19,196 bases of DNA. Origin: JBEIFW01 sp044370695 (GTDB taxonomy: Bacteria > Actinomycetota > Acidimicrobiia > Acidimicrobiales > Ilumatobacteraceae). The stretch is taken from assembly GCA_044370695.1 (NCBI GenBank), contig JBILVB010000069.1:1-19196 (forward strand), read 5' to 3'. The translations under genes and the position numbers were made by a program. Of this stretch, positions 7,485 to 13,731 are shown piece after piece (the first letter of the stretch is position 1; the number at the start of each line of letters is the position of its first letter). The notes beneath the pieces are model-generated. The model was not told the origin of the DNA, made no database searches, and worked only from the letters and a program-made list of their open reading frames with translations.

Positions 7485-8374
7485 GCACCGTCGGCCTGCT
7501 CGTCAACCCGGCAGCCGGGGGCGCGAGCGCGCTCGACGCCGTTCGGGCCCGGCTGACCGACCTCGCCGGGGGCACCCTCGTCGAACTCGATGCGTCCGGC
7601 GCTCCCGAGGTGGCGACCGCCGCCGCCCGCGGGCTCGCCTGCGGCGTCGACCGCCTGATCGTCGCAGGCGGCGACGGGATGGTCCACCACGTCCTGCCCG
7701 CCGTCGCCGGCCGTTCGGAGATCACGCTCGGCATCGTGGCGGTCGGGACCGGCAACGACATCGCCCGCGCGCTCGGGCTTCCCGTCGACGATCCACTGGC
7801 CGCCGCCGAGATCGCCGTGGCCGGCGAACCGCTGGCGATCGACGCGATGCGGTGCGACGCCGGCTGGGCCCTGAGCGTGGCAACCGCCGGGTTCTCGGCG
7901 CGCGTCAACGACCGTGCGAACCGTCTCCGCCGGCCCCGTGGCGCCGCCCGCTACCAGCTCGCCACGCTGCTCGGTCTGCCGGGCCTGCGACCCGACCGAC
8001 TGGTGCTGACCGTCGACGGCGTCGAGCACCGGGCCGACGCCACGTTGGTCGCCGTCGGCAACACCCCGTACTTCGGGGGCGCGATGGCCATCTGCCCCGA
8101 CGCGGACCCGTGCGACGGCCTCCTCGACGTGACGATCGTCGGCGCCGTCGGGCGGCTGCGACTCCTCCGCTTCTTCCCGACCGTCTACTCCGGCGCGCAC
8201 CGGACGAACCCGGCCGTGACGTTCCTGCGCGGCCGCTCGGTCTCGCTCGCCGGCGGGGCCGACGTGTGGGCCGACGGCGAACGGCTCGGGCCGATGCCGC
8301 TCACGTTGGAGACCGTTCCCGGGGCGGTCCGGGTGGCCGGGGCGAGGATCGGCACGGTCGAGCGGGCAGACTGA
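7481..8374 (+). CDS. Diacylglycerol/lipid kinase of the DagK/YegS family, likely CTG start
   Basis: The protein phosphorylates a lipid, probably diacylglycerol to phosphatidic acid, using ATP at the inner face of the membrane. The family motifs are visible: VNPAAGG at about residues 8-14, the nucleotide-binding GGDGMVHHVL at 63-72, GTGNDIARALG at 89-99, and the C-terminal DGLLDVTIVG and WADGERLG segments. The length (about 297 aa) is normal if translation begins at CTG 7481. There is no ATG, GTG or TTG between the thioesterase stop and the conserved N-terminal motif; the first downstream GTG would remove that motif, and the next upstream start (ATG 7238) overlaps the whole thioesterase C-terminus. 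CTGA joins its start with the upstream stop, and a purine-rich AAGGCGGCGGG precedes it. The function is clear; the start is an inference. Confidence 0.88.
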   Translation: MSTVGLLVNPAAGGASALDAVRARLTDLAGGTLVELDASGAPEVATAAARGLACGVDRLIVAGGDGMVHHVLPAVAGRSEITLGIVAVGTGNDIARALGLPVDDPLAAAEIAVAGEPLAIDAMRCDAGWALSVATAGFSARVNDRANRLRRPRGAARYQLATLLGLPGLRPDRLVLTVDGVEHRADATLVAVGNTPYFGGAMAICPDADPCDGLLDVTIVGAVGRLRLLRFFPTVYSGAHRTNPAVTFLRGRSVSLAGGADVWADGERLGPMPLTLETVPGAVRVAGARIGTVERAD

Positions 8375-8378
8375 CCGC

Positions 8379-8696
8379 ATGCTCGAGGTGCTCCCCGACA
8401 TCGAACGCTGGCGGTCGGCCGGCAAGCGCGTGGCCGTCGCCCGCGTCGTGGCGATCGAGGGTTCGGGGCCGCGCGACCCCGGGGCCACGATGGCGGTCTG
8501 CGAGGACGGCGAGGTGTCCGGGTCCGTGTCCGGCGGCTGCGTCGAGGGCGCGGTCGTCGGCGAGGCCCTCGCCATCCTCCGGGGAGAGGCGCCCCGACGC
8601 GTGGTGAGCTTCGGCTACTCCGACGACGAGGCCTTCGCCGTCGGGCTCACCTGCGGCGGCACCATCCGGCTCTACATCGAACCGCTCGACTGGTGA
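8379..8696 (+). CDS. XdhC/CoxI-family protein, N-terminal domain only
   Basis: XdhC-type proteins bind the molybdenum cofactor and help insert the sulfurated form into xanthine dehydrogenase or CO dehydrogenase-like enzymes; CoxI is the relative in CO dehydrogenase clusters. The 105-residue product contains only the XdhC/CoxI domain, with EGSGPRDPGATMAV at about residues 26-39, GSVSGGCVEGAVVGEA at 48-63 and GLTCGGTIRLYIEPL near the end, all signatures of that family. It follows the lipid kinase by four bases and precedes the larger XdhC protein by seven, so the two halves are probably made together and may act as a complex. No Shine-Dalgarno is seen before the ATG. Confidence 0.9.
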   Translation: MLEVLPDIERWRSAGKRVAVARVVAIEGSGPRDPGATMAVCEDGEVSGSVSGGCVEGAVVGEALAILRGEAPRRVVSFGYSDDEAFAVGLTCGGTIRLYIEPLDW

Positions 8697-8703
8697 CGCG
8701 ACC

Positions 8704-9507
8704 GTGAGCACGCTCTACGAGACCTTGCGCGACTGCCTGCGAAGCGGTGAGCCCGTCGGACTGGCGACCGTCGTGGACGGGCCCGGCACCGGCGCCAAGC
8801 TGCTCGTGCGGCCGGGTCACGAACCGCTCGGCTCGCTCGGCGACCCGCGGCTCGACGTGCTCGCGGCGAGGGACGCCCGGGCCGAACTCGAGGCGGGACG
8901 CACCGGGATCCGCCACTACGGCGCGCAGGGCCAGACCCTCGACGAGGAGCCCGGCGTGGAGCGGGTGAGCGTCTTCGTCGAGAGCTTCGCCCCACCCCCC
9001 ACGATGGTGATCTTCGGCGCCGTCGACTTCACGGCGGCGCTGGCCAAGGTGGCCAAGGTGCTCGGCTACCACGTGGTGGTGTGCGACGCCCGGGAGGTGT
9101 TCGCCACCAAGCGTCGATTCCCCATGGCCGACGAGGTGGTCGTCGACTGGCCCGATCGGATCCTCGACCGGATCGGCCCCACGCTCGGCTCGCGCGACGC
9201 CGTGTGTGTCCTCACGCACGACCCGAAGTTCGACGTGCCGGCGATCCAGGGCGCCCTGCGCTCCCGCGTCGGCTACGTCGGGGTGATGGGTTCCCGCAAG
9301 ACGCACGCCAAACGGATGGAGCGCCTCGCCGAGGTCGGTGTCACCGCGCCGGCCGATCTCGAGCGGATCCTCGCTCCGATCGGCCTCGACCTCGGGGCGC
9401 GCACGCCGGAGGAGACCGCCATCTCGATCTGCGCCGAGATCATCGGGCGCCGGCGTGGCCGTATCGTCGCCAGCCTGCGCGACGGCGACGGGCCCATCCA
9501 CACCTGA
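8704..9507 (+). CDS. XdhC-family protein with C-terminal Rossmann domain
   Basis: This 267-residue protein complements the small XdhC/CoxI gene just upstream. Its first 100 residues resemble a degenerate CoxI domain (EPVGLATVVDGPGTGAKLLV). The rest is the XdhC Rossmann domain: a nucleotide-binding turn FGAVDFTAALAKVAK, then the family strand VCDAREVFATKRRFPMADEV, LTHDPKFDVPAIQGAL, GVMGSRKTHAKRMERL and the terminal IGLDLGARTPEETAISICAEI. The known role is molybdenum-cofactor handling for xanthine dehydrogenase / CO dehydrogenase-type enzymes. The start is a GTG at 8704. It ends 12 bases before the stop of the convergent NlpC/P60 gene. Confidence 0.92.
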   Translation: MSTLYETLRDCLRSGEPVGLATVVDGPGTGAKLLVRPGHEPLGSLGDPRLDVLAARDARAELEAGRTGIRHYGAQGQTLDEEPGVERVSVFVESFAPPPTMVIFGAVDFTAALAKVAKVLGYHVVVCDAREVFATKRRFPMADEVVVDWPDRILDRIGPTLGSRDAVCVLTHDPKFDVPAIQGALRSRVGYVGVMGSRKTHAKRMERLAEVGVTAPADLERILAPIGLDLGARTPEETAISICAEIIGRRRGRIVASLRDGDGPIHT

Positions 9508-9519
9508 TCCCGACCGGGA

Positions 9520-10182
9520 TCACCCTGCGTCGGGCACTGCCTCGTCGGCCATCGGCGACACGTAGCGCACCCAGCGGGCCGTCGACCGGTTGAACTCGAC
9601 CGAGCGGCCCGTGTACGGCGCGTGGAGCGCAGCCCCGACCACCCCGAGATAGAGCGACACGTGGCCGGGATAGTGGACGATGTCGCCGGCGAGCGCGTCG
9701 TCCCGCCGGACCACCCGCCCGGCCGCCGCCTGACGTTCCGAGGACCGGGGCAGTTCGACGCCGGCGCCGACCGCCCAGGCGAACCGGGTGAGCCCCGAAC
9801 AGTCGAAGCCGACGCCGGGCTCACTGGTGTTGCGCCGGTACGGCGTGCCGAGCTGCGTGAGGGCGGTCAGGATCACCGAGGTCCGTACCTCGCCGGCCCG
9901 CTCCCAGGCGCCGGTCAGCTCCGGCACCGCCGTCTCGGTCGCCGACGCCACGGCCGCCGCGACCTCGGCCCGTGCCAGGAGGAATCCGAGTCGGTCGCCC
10001 CGCTCGAGCGCCCCGAGCGCCTCCGCAGCCGCCACCACCACGGGGAGATCGAGTCGCGCCACCGGCGCGGCCAGCGCAGCTCGGGCGCCCACGAGCACCG
10101 CGCCCGGCACCCCGACCGCGCCGAGGGCGACGGCCAGGACACCGACGTGCAGGGATCGCAACATTCGCTTCGAGCGGGGCAC
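9520..10182 (-). CDS. Secreted NlpC/P60-family cell-wall endopeptidase
   Basis: NlpC/P60 enzymes cleave peptide bonds in peptidoglycan stems, usually D-gamma-glutamyl to diamino acid, during growth and cell separation. The 220-residue product has a signal peptide (basic MPRSKRMLRS, hydrophobic stretch to about residue 38, cleavage near ALAAP) followed by a helical alanine-rich region and a C-terminal NlpC/P60 domain. The catalytic cysteine is Cys128 in FDCSGLTRFAW, the histidine His174 in YPGHVSLYLG, and the third polar residue His187 in ALHAPYTG. The GTG start at 10182 is set by a strong GGGAGG five bases upstream. It stands alone on the minus strand between two plus-strand operons. Confidence 0.93.
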   Translation of the reverse strand: MPRSKRMLRSLHVGVLAVALGAVGVPGAVLVGARAALAAPVARLDLPVVVAAAEALGALERGDRLGFLLARAEVAAAVASATETAVPELTGAWERAGEVRTSVILTALTQLGTPYRRNTSEPGVGFDCSGLTRFAWAVGAGVELPRSSERQAAAGRVVRRDDALAGDIVHYPGHVSLYLGVVGAALHAPYTGRSVEFNRSTARWVRYVSPMADEAVPDAG

Positions 10183-10217
10183 CAGGACCTCCCGGGATCA
10201 GGCCCGGAGCGAGGCGC

Positions 10218-10239
10218 GACCGGGCCCGAAGGCCCGGTC
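10218..10239 (-). repeat. Perfect 9-bp hairpin in the leader of the NlpC/P60 gene
   Basis: GACCGGGCC-CGAA-GGCCCGGTC forms a fully paired 9-bp stem with a four-base loop 36 bases upstream of the NlpC/P60 start on the minus strand. If it is transcribed, it could stabilise or regulate the leader mRNA; it does not overlap the Shine-Dalgarno. It has no U-tract in either direction. Confidence 0.45.
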
Positions 10240-10330
10240 GACCCCACCAGCCCCAACCGCTGTGTGTCGAACAGGTGACAGCTTGCTTCATCCGTCCGTC
10301 ACATTGCAACGCGACCGTCATATTCGTGCG

Positions 10331-10336
10331 TACCCT
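10331..10336 (+). promoter_or_regulatory. Candidate -10 box of mocA-coxG (leaderless type)
   Basis: TACCCT ends six bases before the GTG start of mocA, with no Shine-Dalgarno between. A TTGCAA at 10304-10309 could serve as a -35, but the 21-base spacer is longer than ideal. Confidence 0.45.
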
Positions 10337-10342
10337 GCGTCG

Positions 10343-10897
10343 GTGACGATCGCCGCGGTGATCCTGGCCGCAGGGAGCGGCAGCCGGTTCCAGGGCCCGA
10401 CCCACAAGCTCCTCGCTCCGCTCGGCGGGCGCACGGTGGTCGAACACGCCCTGACTGCGGCGATCGACGCCGGCCTCGACGAGGTCGTGGTGGTCACGGG
10501 CGCGACCCCGGTGCCCACGCCGCCAGGGGTCACGGTGCTCCACAATCCCGACTGGTCCCACGGCCAGGCGACCTCGCTGCAACTCGCGATCCGGCACGCT
10601 GCGGCCCGAGGCCACGAGGCCATCGTCGTCGGCCTCGGGGATCAGCCCGGGATCCCGGCGGAGGCCTGGCGACGCGTCGCCGCCGCCGACGCCCCGATCG
10701 CCGTGGCCACGTACGGCGGCCGACGACGGAACCCGGTCCGGCTCGCTGCAGACGTGTGGTCGGCGTTACCGGTCACCGGCGACGAGGGCGCCCGAGTGCT
10801 GATGCGGTCGCATCCCGAGCTGATCCGGGAGGTAGCGTGCCCGGGCCACCCGGCAGACATCGACACCGTGGAGGACCTGGACCGATGGAGCTCGTGA
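10343..10897 (+). CDS. mocA: MocA/MobA-type molybdopterin nucleotidyltransferase
   Basis: This cytosolic enzyme likely transfers CMP (or GMP) from the nucleotide to molybdopterin-Mo, giving the dinucleotide cofactor used by xanthine dehydrogenase / CO dehydrogenase-family enzymes. The 184-residue product has the nucleotidyltransferase signature LAAGSGSRFQGPTHKLL at residues 8-24, the metal-binding aspartate in VGLGDQPGI, a GRRRNPVRL segment, DEGARVLM and the terminal DIDTVEDLDRW, all as in MocA. The same strand holds XdhC proteins upstream and CoxG downstream, which favours MocA (CTP-type) over MobA. GTG 10343 is chosen because the motif begins seven residues later and TACCCT lies just upstream. 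It overlaps coxG by 13 bases. Confidence 0.88.
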   Translation: MTIAAVILAAGSGSRFQGPTHKLLAPLGGRTVVEHALTAAIDAGLDEVVVVTGATPVPTPPGVTVLHNPDWSHGQATSLQLAIRHAAARGHEAIVVGLGDQPGIPAEAWRRVAAADAPIAVATYGGRRRNPVRLAADVWSALPVTGDEGARVLMRSHPELIREVACPGHPADIDTVEDLDRWSS

Positions 10898-11598
10898 ACG
10901 ACTTCACCGTCAACACCTCGCTCGACGAGGCGTGGGCCACGCTCACCGACGTGGAGCTGATCGCACCCTGCCTTCCGGGTGCCCAGCTGCAAGAGGTCGA
11001 CGGCGACACGTACCGCGGGGTCGTGAAGGTGAAGGTCGGACCGATCCTGGCCCAGTTCAAGGGCGAGGCCACCTGGGTCGAGCGCGACGACGTCAACCAT
11101 CGCGCCGTGCTCAAGGGCAAGGGTCGTGACACCGGGGGCAAGGGCAACGCCGAGGCGCTGATCACCGCCCAGGCCGAGGCCGCCGGACCCGGATCGACGA
11201 AGGTCACCGTGACGACCGATCTCACGATCACCGGCAAGGTGGCGCAGTTCGGTCGCGGGGCCCTCGCCGACGTCTCCACCAAGCTGCTCGGACAGTTCGT
11301 CGACAACCTCGAGAGCCAGGTGCTCGCACCGAAGGCCGCCGCTCGCGCCGCCGCACCCGCCCCCGAGGAACCGACGGCCGCCCCTGCGGCCCCCGCTGCG
11401 CCGCCGGCTGCTGCAGATGACGGCGCAGCGGCTGCTCCGAAGGCGGCGAGCGCCGGGCCTCGCAAGATCGATGCCCCCGAGGCCCAACCGATCGATCTGC
11501 TCGAGACCGCAGGTGCGTCGATGCTCAAGCGCCTCGCGCCCGTCGGTCTGATCGTCGTCGTGCTGTTGCTCCTGCTGCGCCGCCGACGCAAGGGCTGA
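10885..11598 (+). CDS. CoxG-like SRPBCC protein with C-terminal membrane anchor
   Basis: CoxG-family proteins carry a START-like lipid/ligand-binding fold and in CO dehydrogenase systems help attach the enzyme to the membrane. Residues 1-145 form the SRPBCC (carbon monoxide dehydrogenase subunit G) domain, with DEAWATLTDVELIAPCLPGAQ, VGPILAQFKGEATWVERDD, KGRDTGGKGNAEALIT and the terminal amphipathic FGRGALADVSTKLLGQFVDNLE. It continues into an Ala/Pro-rich flexible linker (about 150-195), and ends in a hydrophobic segment (about 215-231) followed by RRRRKG, so the domain faces the cytoplasm from a C-terminal tail anchor. The ATG at 10885 lies inside the end of mocA, after a GGAG about 11 bases upstream. 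No CO dehydrogenase large, medium or small subunit is in the window. Confidence 0.9.
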   Translation: MELVNDFTVNTSLDEAWATLTDVELIAPCLPGAQLQEVDGDTYRGVVKVKVGPILAQFKGEATWVERDDVNHRAVLKGKGRDTGGKGNAEALITAQAEAAGPGSTKVTVTTDLTITGKVAQFGRGALADVSTKLLGQFVDNLESQVLAPKAAARAAAPAPEEPTAAPAAPAAPPAAADDGAAAAPKAASAGPRKIDAPEAQPIDLLETAGASMLKRLAPVGLIVVVLLLLLRRRRKG

Positions 11599-11654
11599 GC
11601 CGACCCGGGGCGCCCCGAACGACCCGGATGTTCGCCGCTATCCCTTAGCCGCGC

Positions 11655-11681
11655 TCAATTCCGGCTCTGGCGCGCCGAAAG
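11655..11681 (+). promoter_or_regulatory. Sigma-28 (FliA/WhiG-type) promoter of the chemoreceptor gene
   Basis: TCAA (11655-11658), exactly 15 bases, then GCCGAAAG (11674-11681). The established sigma-28 consensus is TAAA-N15-GCCGATAA, so three of four -35 bases and six of eight -10 bases match with the exact spacing. The downstream gene is a chemoreceptor, a typical target of this sigma factor in motile bacteria. Transcription would start near 11687, giving a leader of about 23 bases with the GGAG ribosome-binding site at 11702-11705. This is a motif match from memory, not a scored hit. Confidence 0.6.
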
Positions 11682-11682
11682 G

Positions 11683-11704
11683 TCCAGTGCCCTCGAGCAC
11701 TGGA
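11683..11704 (+). repeat. Perfect 8-bp inverted repeat at the start region of the chemoreceptor gene
   Basis: TCCAGTGC-N6-GCACTGGA is a perfect 8-bp inverted repeat lying between the sigma-28-like -10 and the ATG. It covers the expected transcription start, so it could be a protein operator. If transcription begins further upstream, the same repeat would form an RNA hairpin whose 3' arm includes the first bases of the GGAG Shine-Dalgarno (11702-11705) and could block translation. A further GGT/ACC pairing (11681-11683 with 11707-11709) could extend the stem across a small bulge. Confidence 0.5.
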
Positions 11705-11709
11705 GAACC

Positions 11710-13188
11710 ATGAACGCACCCTCCCCGTCGGCTCTTCGGCAGCTGCGCATGCTGCCCCGCCTGATGCTGGCCTTCGGCGCACTGGCGCTCCTCACCGTGA
11801 TCGTCGGCGTGGTGGGTCTGCGCGCCGTGTCATCGCTGAACGACGACGGCCGCAGCCTGAAGGTGAACGGATTCGATGCCGCTGCGGACCTCGCGGCCGC
11901 CGAGACCCATGTGACCGCCTCGTGGGCCCACGCGCTACGCATCGCCGCCGAAGGCGACAACACCGCTGGATTCGCCAGGATGACCGAGCAGGACGCCAGC
12001 GCGGATGCCGAACTCGACCGCTACCTGACCGATTACTCGCTTCCGGCGAACGTGCTCGCCGACGCCCGCACGGCGAAAGCGGCAACGGTCACCTTCCGCG
12101 CCGAACGGGCCAAGGTGCTCGACGCCGTGAAGGCCAAGGACCGGGCTGCGCTGACCGCTGCGCTGGCGGCGACCCAGGGGGCGTTCGAATCGGTGGACGC
12201 CGCCTTCGCGAAGGCGATCGCATCGAACGACGCCGACACCGCCCGACTCGCCGGTGCGCTCGAGGACACCGCCGGAGCCGGGCGTCGCAACATGATCATC
12301 CTGATGGCGCTCGCCATCGGCCTTGCCGTCGGCCTCGGCCTGTTGATCGCCCGGTCCGTCTCCGATCCGGTGAACGACCTCAAGGGCCTCCTCGGCAAGG
12401 TCGCCGACGGCGACCTCACCGTCAAGGCGACCGAGCGGGCCACCGACGAACTCGGCGAGCTGTCCAAGAGCCTCAACACCACCGTCGACTCGACCCGCGC
12501 CGCGATCGCGCACATCTCCAACGCGGTCACCGTGCTCCAGGCGACGGCGGCCCACCTGGCGTCCAACGCAACGCAGGTCACGGCGTCGATCGAGACGGTT
12601 GCGTCCGGCACCGAAGAGATGACGGCGAGCGTCCGGGAGATCTCCACCTCGGCGTCTCAGGCGTCCTCGATCGCCACGTCGGCCGTGAGCCTGTCGGACA
12701 ACGCCGTCGAACTCATCGCGAAGCTCGACGAATCGTCCCGCCAGATCTCCTCCGTCGTCGACATGATCTCGGCCATCGCCGAACAGACCAACCTCCTGGC
12801 GTTGAACGCGACGATCGAAGCGGCTCGAGCCGGCGAAGCCGGCCGGGGATTCGCCATCGTCGCCAACAGCGTGAAGGAACTGGCCCAGGAGACCACCAAG
12901 GCCACGGAAGCCATCCGGGCCACGGTCGGCAACATCCAGAACGACTCGCAGTCGGCCCGGGGCGCGATGGCCCGCATCAGCGAGGTCATCGGCACGATCC
13001 ACGACAGCCAGTCGACGATCGCCTCGGCGGTCGAGGAGCAGACGATCACGGCGAGCGAGATCTCCCGCCAGCTCGTCGACGCCACGACCGGCACCGGTGC
13101 GATCAGCCACGGACGCGAAGGTTCCGCAGAGGAGCTCAGCCGTCTCGCCCGCGAGCTGAGCACGATCGTGGGCTCCTTCAAGATCTGA
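11710..13188 (+). CDS. Methyl-accepting chemotaxis protein
   Basis: This membrane receptor senses an extracytoplasmic or membrane signal and controls CheA through CheW. The 492-residue layout is classical: TM1 at about 16-36, a helical periplasmic-side sensor (about 40-190, four-helix-bundle type), TM2 at about 193-214, HAMP domain at about 214-266 (with SDPVNDLKGLLGKVADGDLTV) and a signalling domain whose hairpin tip EQTNLLALNATIEAARAGE spans 358-376. The two arms are about 110 residues before and 116 after the tip, so they are balanced but short, as for a compact heptad class. No C-terminal CheR/CheB-binding pentapeptide is seen. ATG 11710 has GGAG five bases upstream. No other chemotaxis or flagellar gene is in the window. 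The sensed ligand is unknown. Confidence 0.94.
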   Translation: MNAPSPSALRQLRMLPRLMLAFGALALLTVIVGVVGLRAVSSLNDDGRSLKVNGFDAAADLAAAETHVTASWAHALRIAAEGDNTAGFARMTEQDASADAELDRYLTDYSLPANVLADARTAKAATVTFRAERAKVLDAVKAKDRAALTAALAATQGAFESVDAAFAKAIASNDADTARLAGALEDTAGAGRRNMIILMALAIGLAVGLGLLIARSVSDPVNDLKGLLGKVADGDLTVKATERATDELGELSKSLNTTVDSTRAAIAHISNAVTVLQATAAHLASNATQVTASIETVASGTEEMTASVREISTSASQASSIATSAVSLSDNAVELIAKLDESSRQISSVVDMISAIAEQTNLLALNATIEAARAGEAGRGFAIVANSVKELAQETTKATEAIRATVGNIQNDSQSARGAMARISEVIGTIHDSQSTIASAVEEQTITASEISRQLVDATTGTGAISHGREGSAEELSRLARELSTIVGSFKI

Positions 13189-13231
13189 CCGTTCCGGTCG
13201 GCCACCGGGCGCCCGGCGCCCCCGCACCCCA

Positions 13232-13260
13232 CCTCGCCCCGGCCGACGGCCGGGGCGAGG
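13232..13260 (+). terminator. Strong GC hairpin after the chemoreceptor gene
   Basis: CCTCGCCCCGGCC, a three-base loop GAC, then GGCCGGGGCGAGG: a perfect 13-bp, almost all-GC stem 43 bases after the stop of the chemoreceptor gene. There is no U-tract after it, so it is not a classical intrinsic terminator, but such U-less hairpins are often proposed to end transcription or protect the 3' end of the mRNA in high-GC actinobacteria. It separates the chemoreceptor from the DUF501-ppx operon. Confidence 0.6.
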
Positions 13261-13275
13261 GCGCGTCCGCGTCGG

Positions 13276-13281
13276 TAACGT
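13276..13281 (+). promoter_or_regulatory. Candidate -10 box of DUF501-ppx (leaderless type)
   Basis: TAACGT lies nine bases before the DUF501 ATG, with no Shine-Dalgarno in between. It follows directly after the GC hairpin, consistent with one transcript ending and another beginning here. Confidence 0.4.
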
Positions 13282-13290
13282 GGTCCTGCC

Positions 13291-13731
13291 ATGTCCGACG
13301 ACGACCTCGCCCGGGTGATCGCCCTGCTCGGCCGGCGCCCCGCTGGGCGGTTCGACATCGTCGTCCGGGACGCTCACGGCGGGCCGGTGGTGCTTCGCAA
13401 CGCCCCGTTGCTCGACGACGGCACACCGATGCCCACCCGCTACTGGCTGGTCGGAGCCGAGGAGGCCCGTGCGGTCGCCCGACTCGAGGCGGCCGGGGGC
13501 GTGCGCGACGCCGAGCGCACCGTCGACGCGCACGCGCTCGCCGAGGCCCACGCCCGTTACGCCGTCGAGCGCGACACCGAACTGCCCGTGGGCTGGACCG
13601 GCCCCCGACCCTCGGGTGGGGTCGCTGGCACCCGCACCGGCGTGAAGTGCCTCCATGCCCACTACGCCTGGTTCCTCGCCGGAGGCGACGATCCGGTCGG
13701 TTCCTGGGTCGCCGAGCGACTGCAACGATGA
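13291..13731 (+). CDS. DUF501-domain protein
   Basis: The 146-residue product belongs to DUF501, a small actinobacterial family of unknown function. It has the family landmarks: the N-terminal VIALLGRRPAGRFDIVVRD segment, PMPTRYWLVG at about residues 47-56 and the conserved C-terminal Cys-His cluster VKCLHAHYAWFLAGGDDPVG. The clustered Cys and two His could bind a metal, but that is not established. It overlaps ppx in an ATGA arrangement, the usual partnership in actinobacteria, where the pair often follows eno and an ftsB-like gene. Here neither precedes it; a chemoreceptor gene does. Confidence 0.9.
   Translation: MSDDDLARVIALLGRRPAGRFDIVVRDAHGGPVVLRNAPLLDDGTPMPTRYWLVGAEEARAVARLEAAGGVRDAERTVDAHALAEAHARYAVERDTELPVGWTGPRPSGGVAGTRTGVKCLHAHYAWFLAGGDDPVGSWVAERLQR

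Larger units (their letters stand above)
10183..10342. promoter_or_regulatory. Divergent intergenic region between the NlpC/P60 gene and mocA
   Basis: These 160 bases must hold the promoters of both flanking genes. They contain a perfect 9-bp GC hairpin (10218-10239), a stretch from 10260 to 10330 that is less GC-rich than its surroundings, a TGTC...GACA inverted pair around 10266-10280 and a pair of GTGAC/GTCAC arms at about 10275-10302 that could be a regulator site. I could not assign any of these to a known operator. I looked for a c-di-AMP (ydaO-type) riboswitch, common before such hydrolase genes in actinobacteria, and did not find its conserved core. Confidence 0.4.

Noticed and set aside
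3030..8374. Possible peptide-modification (RiPP) cluster: P450 beside TldD/TldE
   Set aside because: TldD/TldE do mature some modified peptides and P450s can modify peptides, but the P450 is on the opposite strand, no precursor peptide or other tailoring gene is seen, and TldD/TldE are widespread housekeeping genes.
10183..10342. c-di-AMP (ydaO-type) riboswitch before the NlpC/P60 gene
   Set aside because: The region is of a suitable size, but I could not find the conserved core segments of the aptamer; only a simple hairpin is present.
11606..11617. Palindrome CGGGGCGCCCCG just after the CoxG-like gene as a terminator
   Set aside because: A self-complementary palindrome with no loop can fold to only about four base pairs as a hairpin, and no U-tract follows.
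11599..11709. c-di-GMP (GEMM) riboswitch upstream of the chemoreceptor
   Set aside because: The conserved aptamer bases are not there, and the sigma-28-like promoter would place the transcription start too close to the ATG for an aptamer.
12283..13188. Truncation in the chemoreceptor signalling domain
   Set aside because: The C-terminal arm first looked short, but the N-terminal arm is equally short (about 110 versus 116 residues from the tip), so it is a compact, balanced length class and not a deletion mutant.
11922..13727. Open frame running through the chemoreceptor gene into ppx
   Set aside because: The ppx part is real, but the upstream 600 codons read the chemoreceptor gene in a wrong frame and give an Arg-rich product; ppx starts at the ATGA overlap at 13728.
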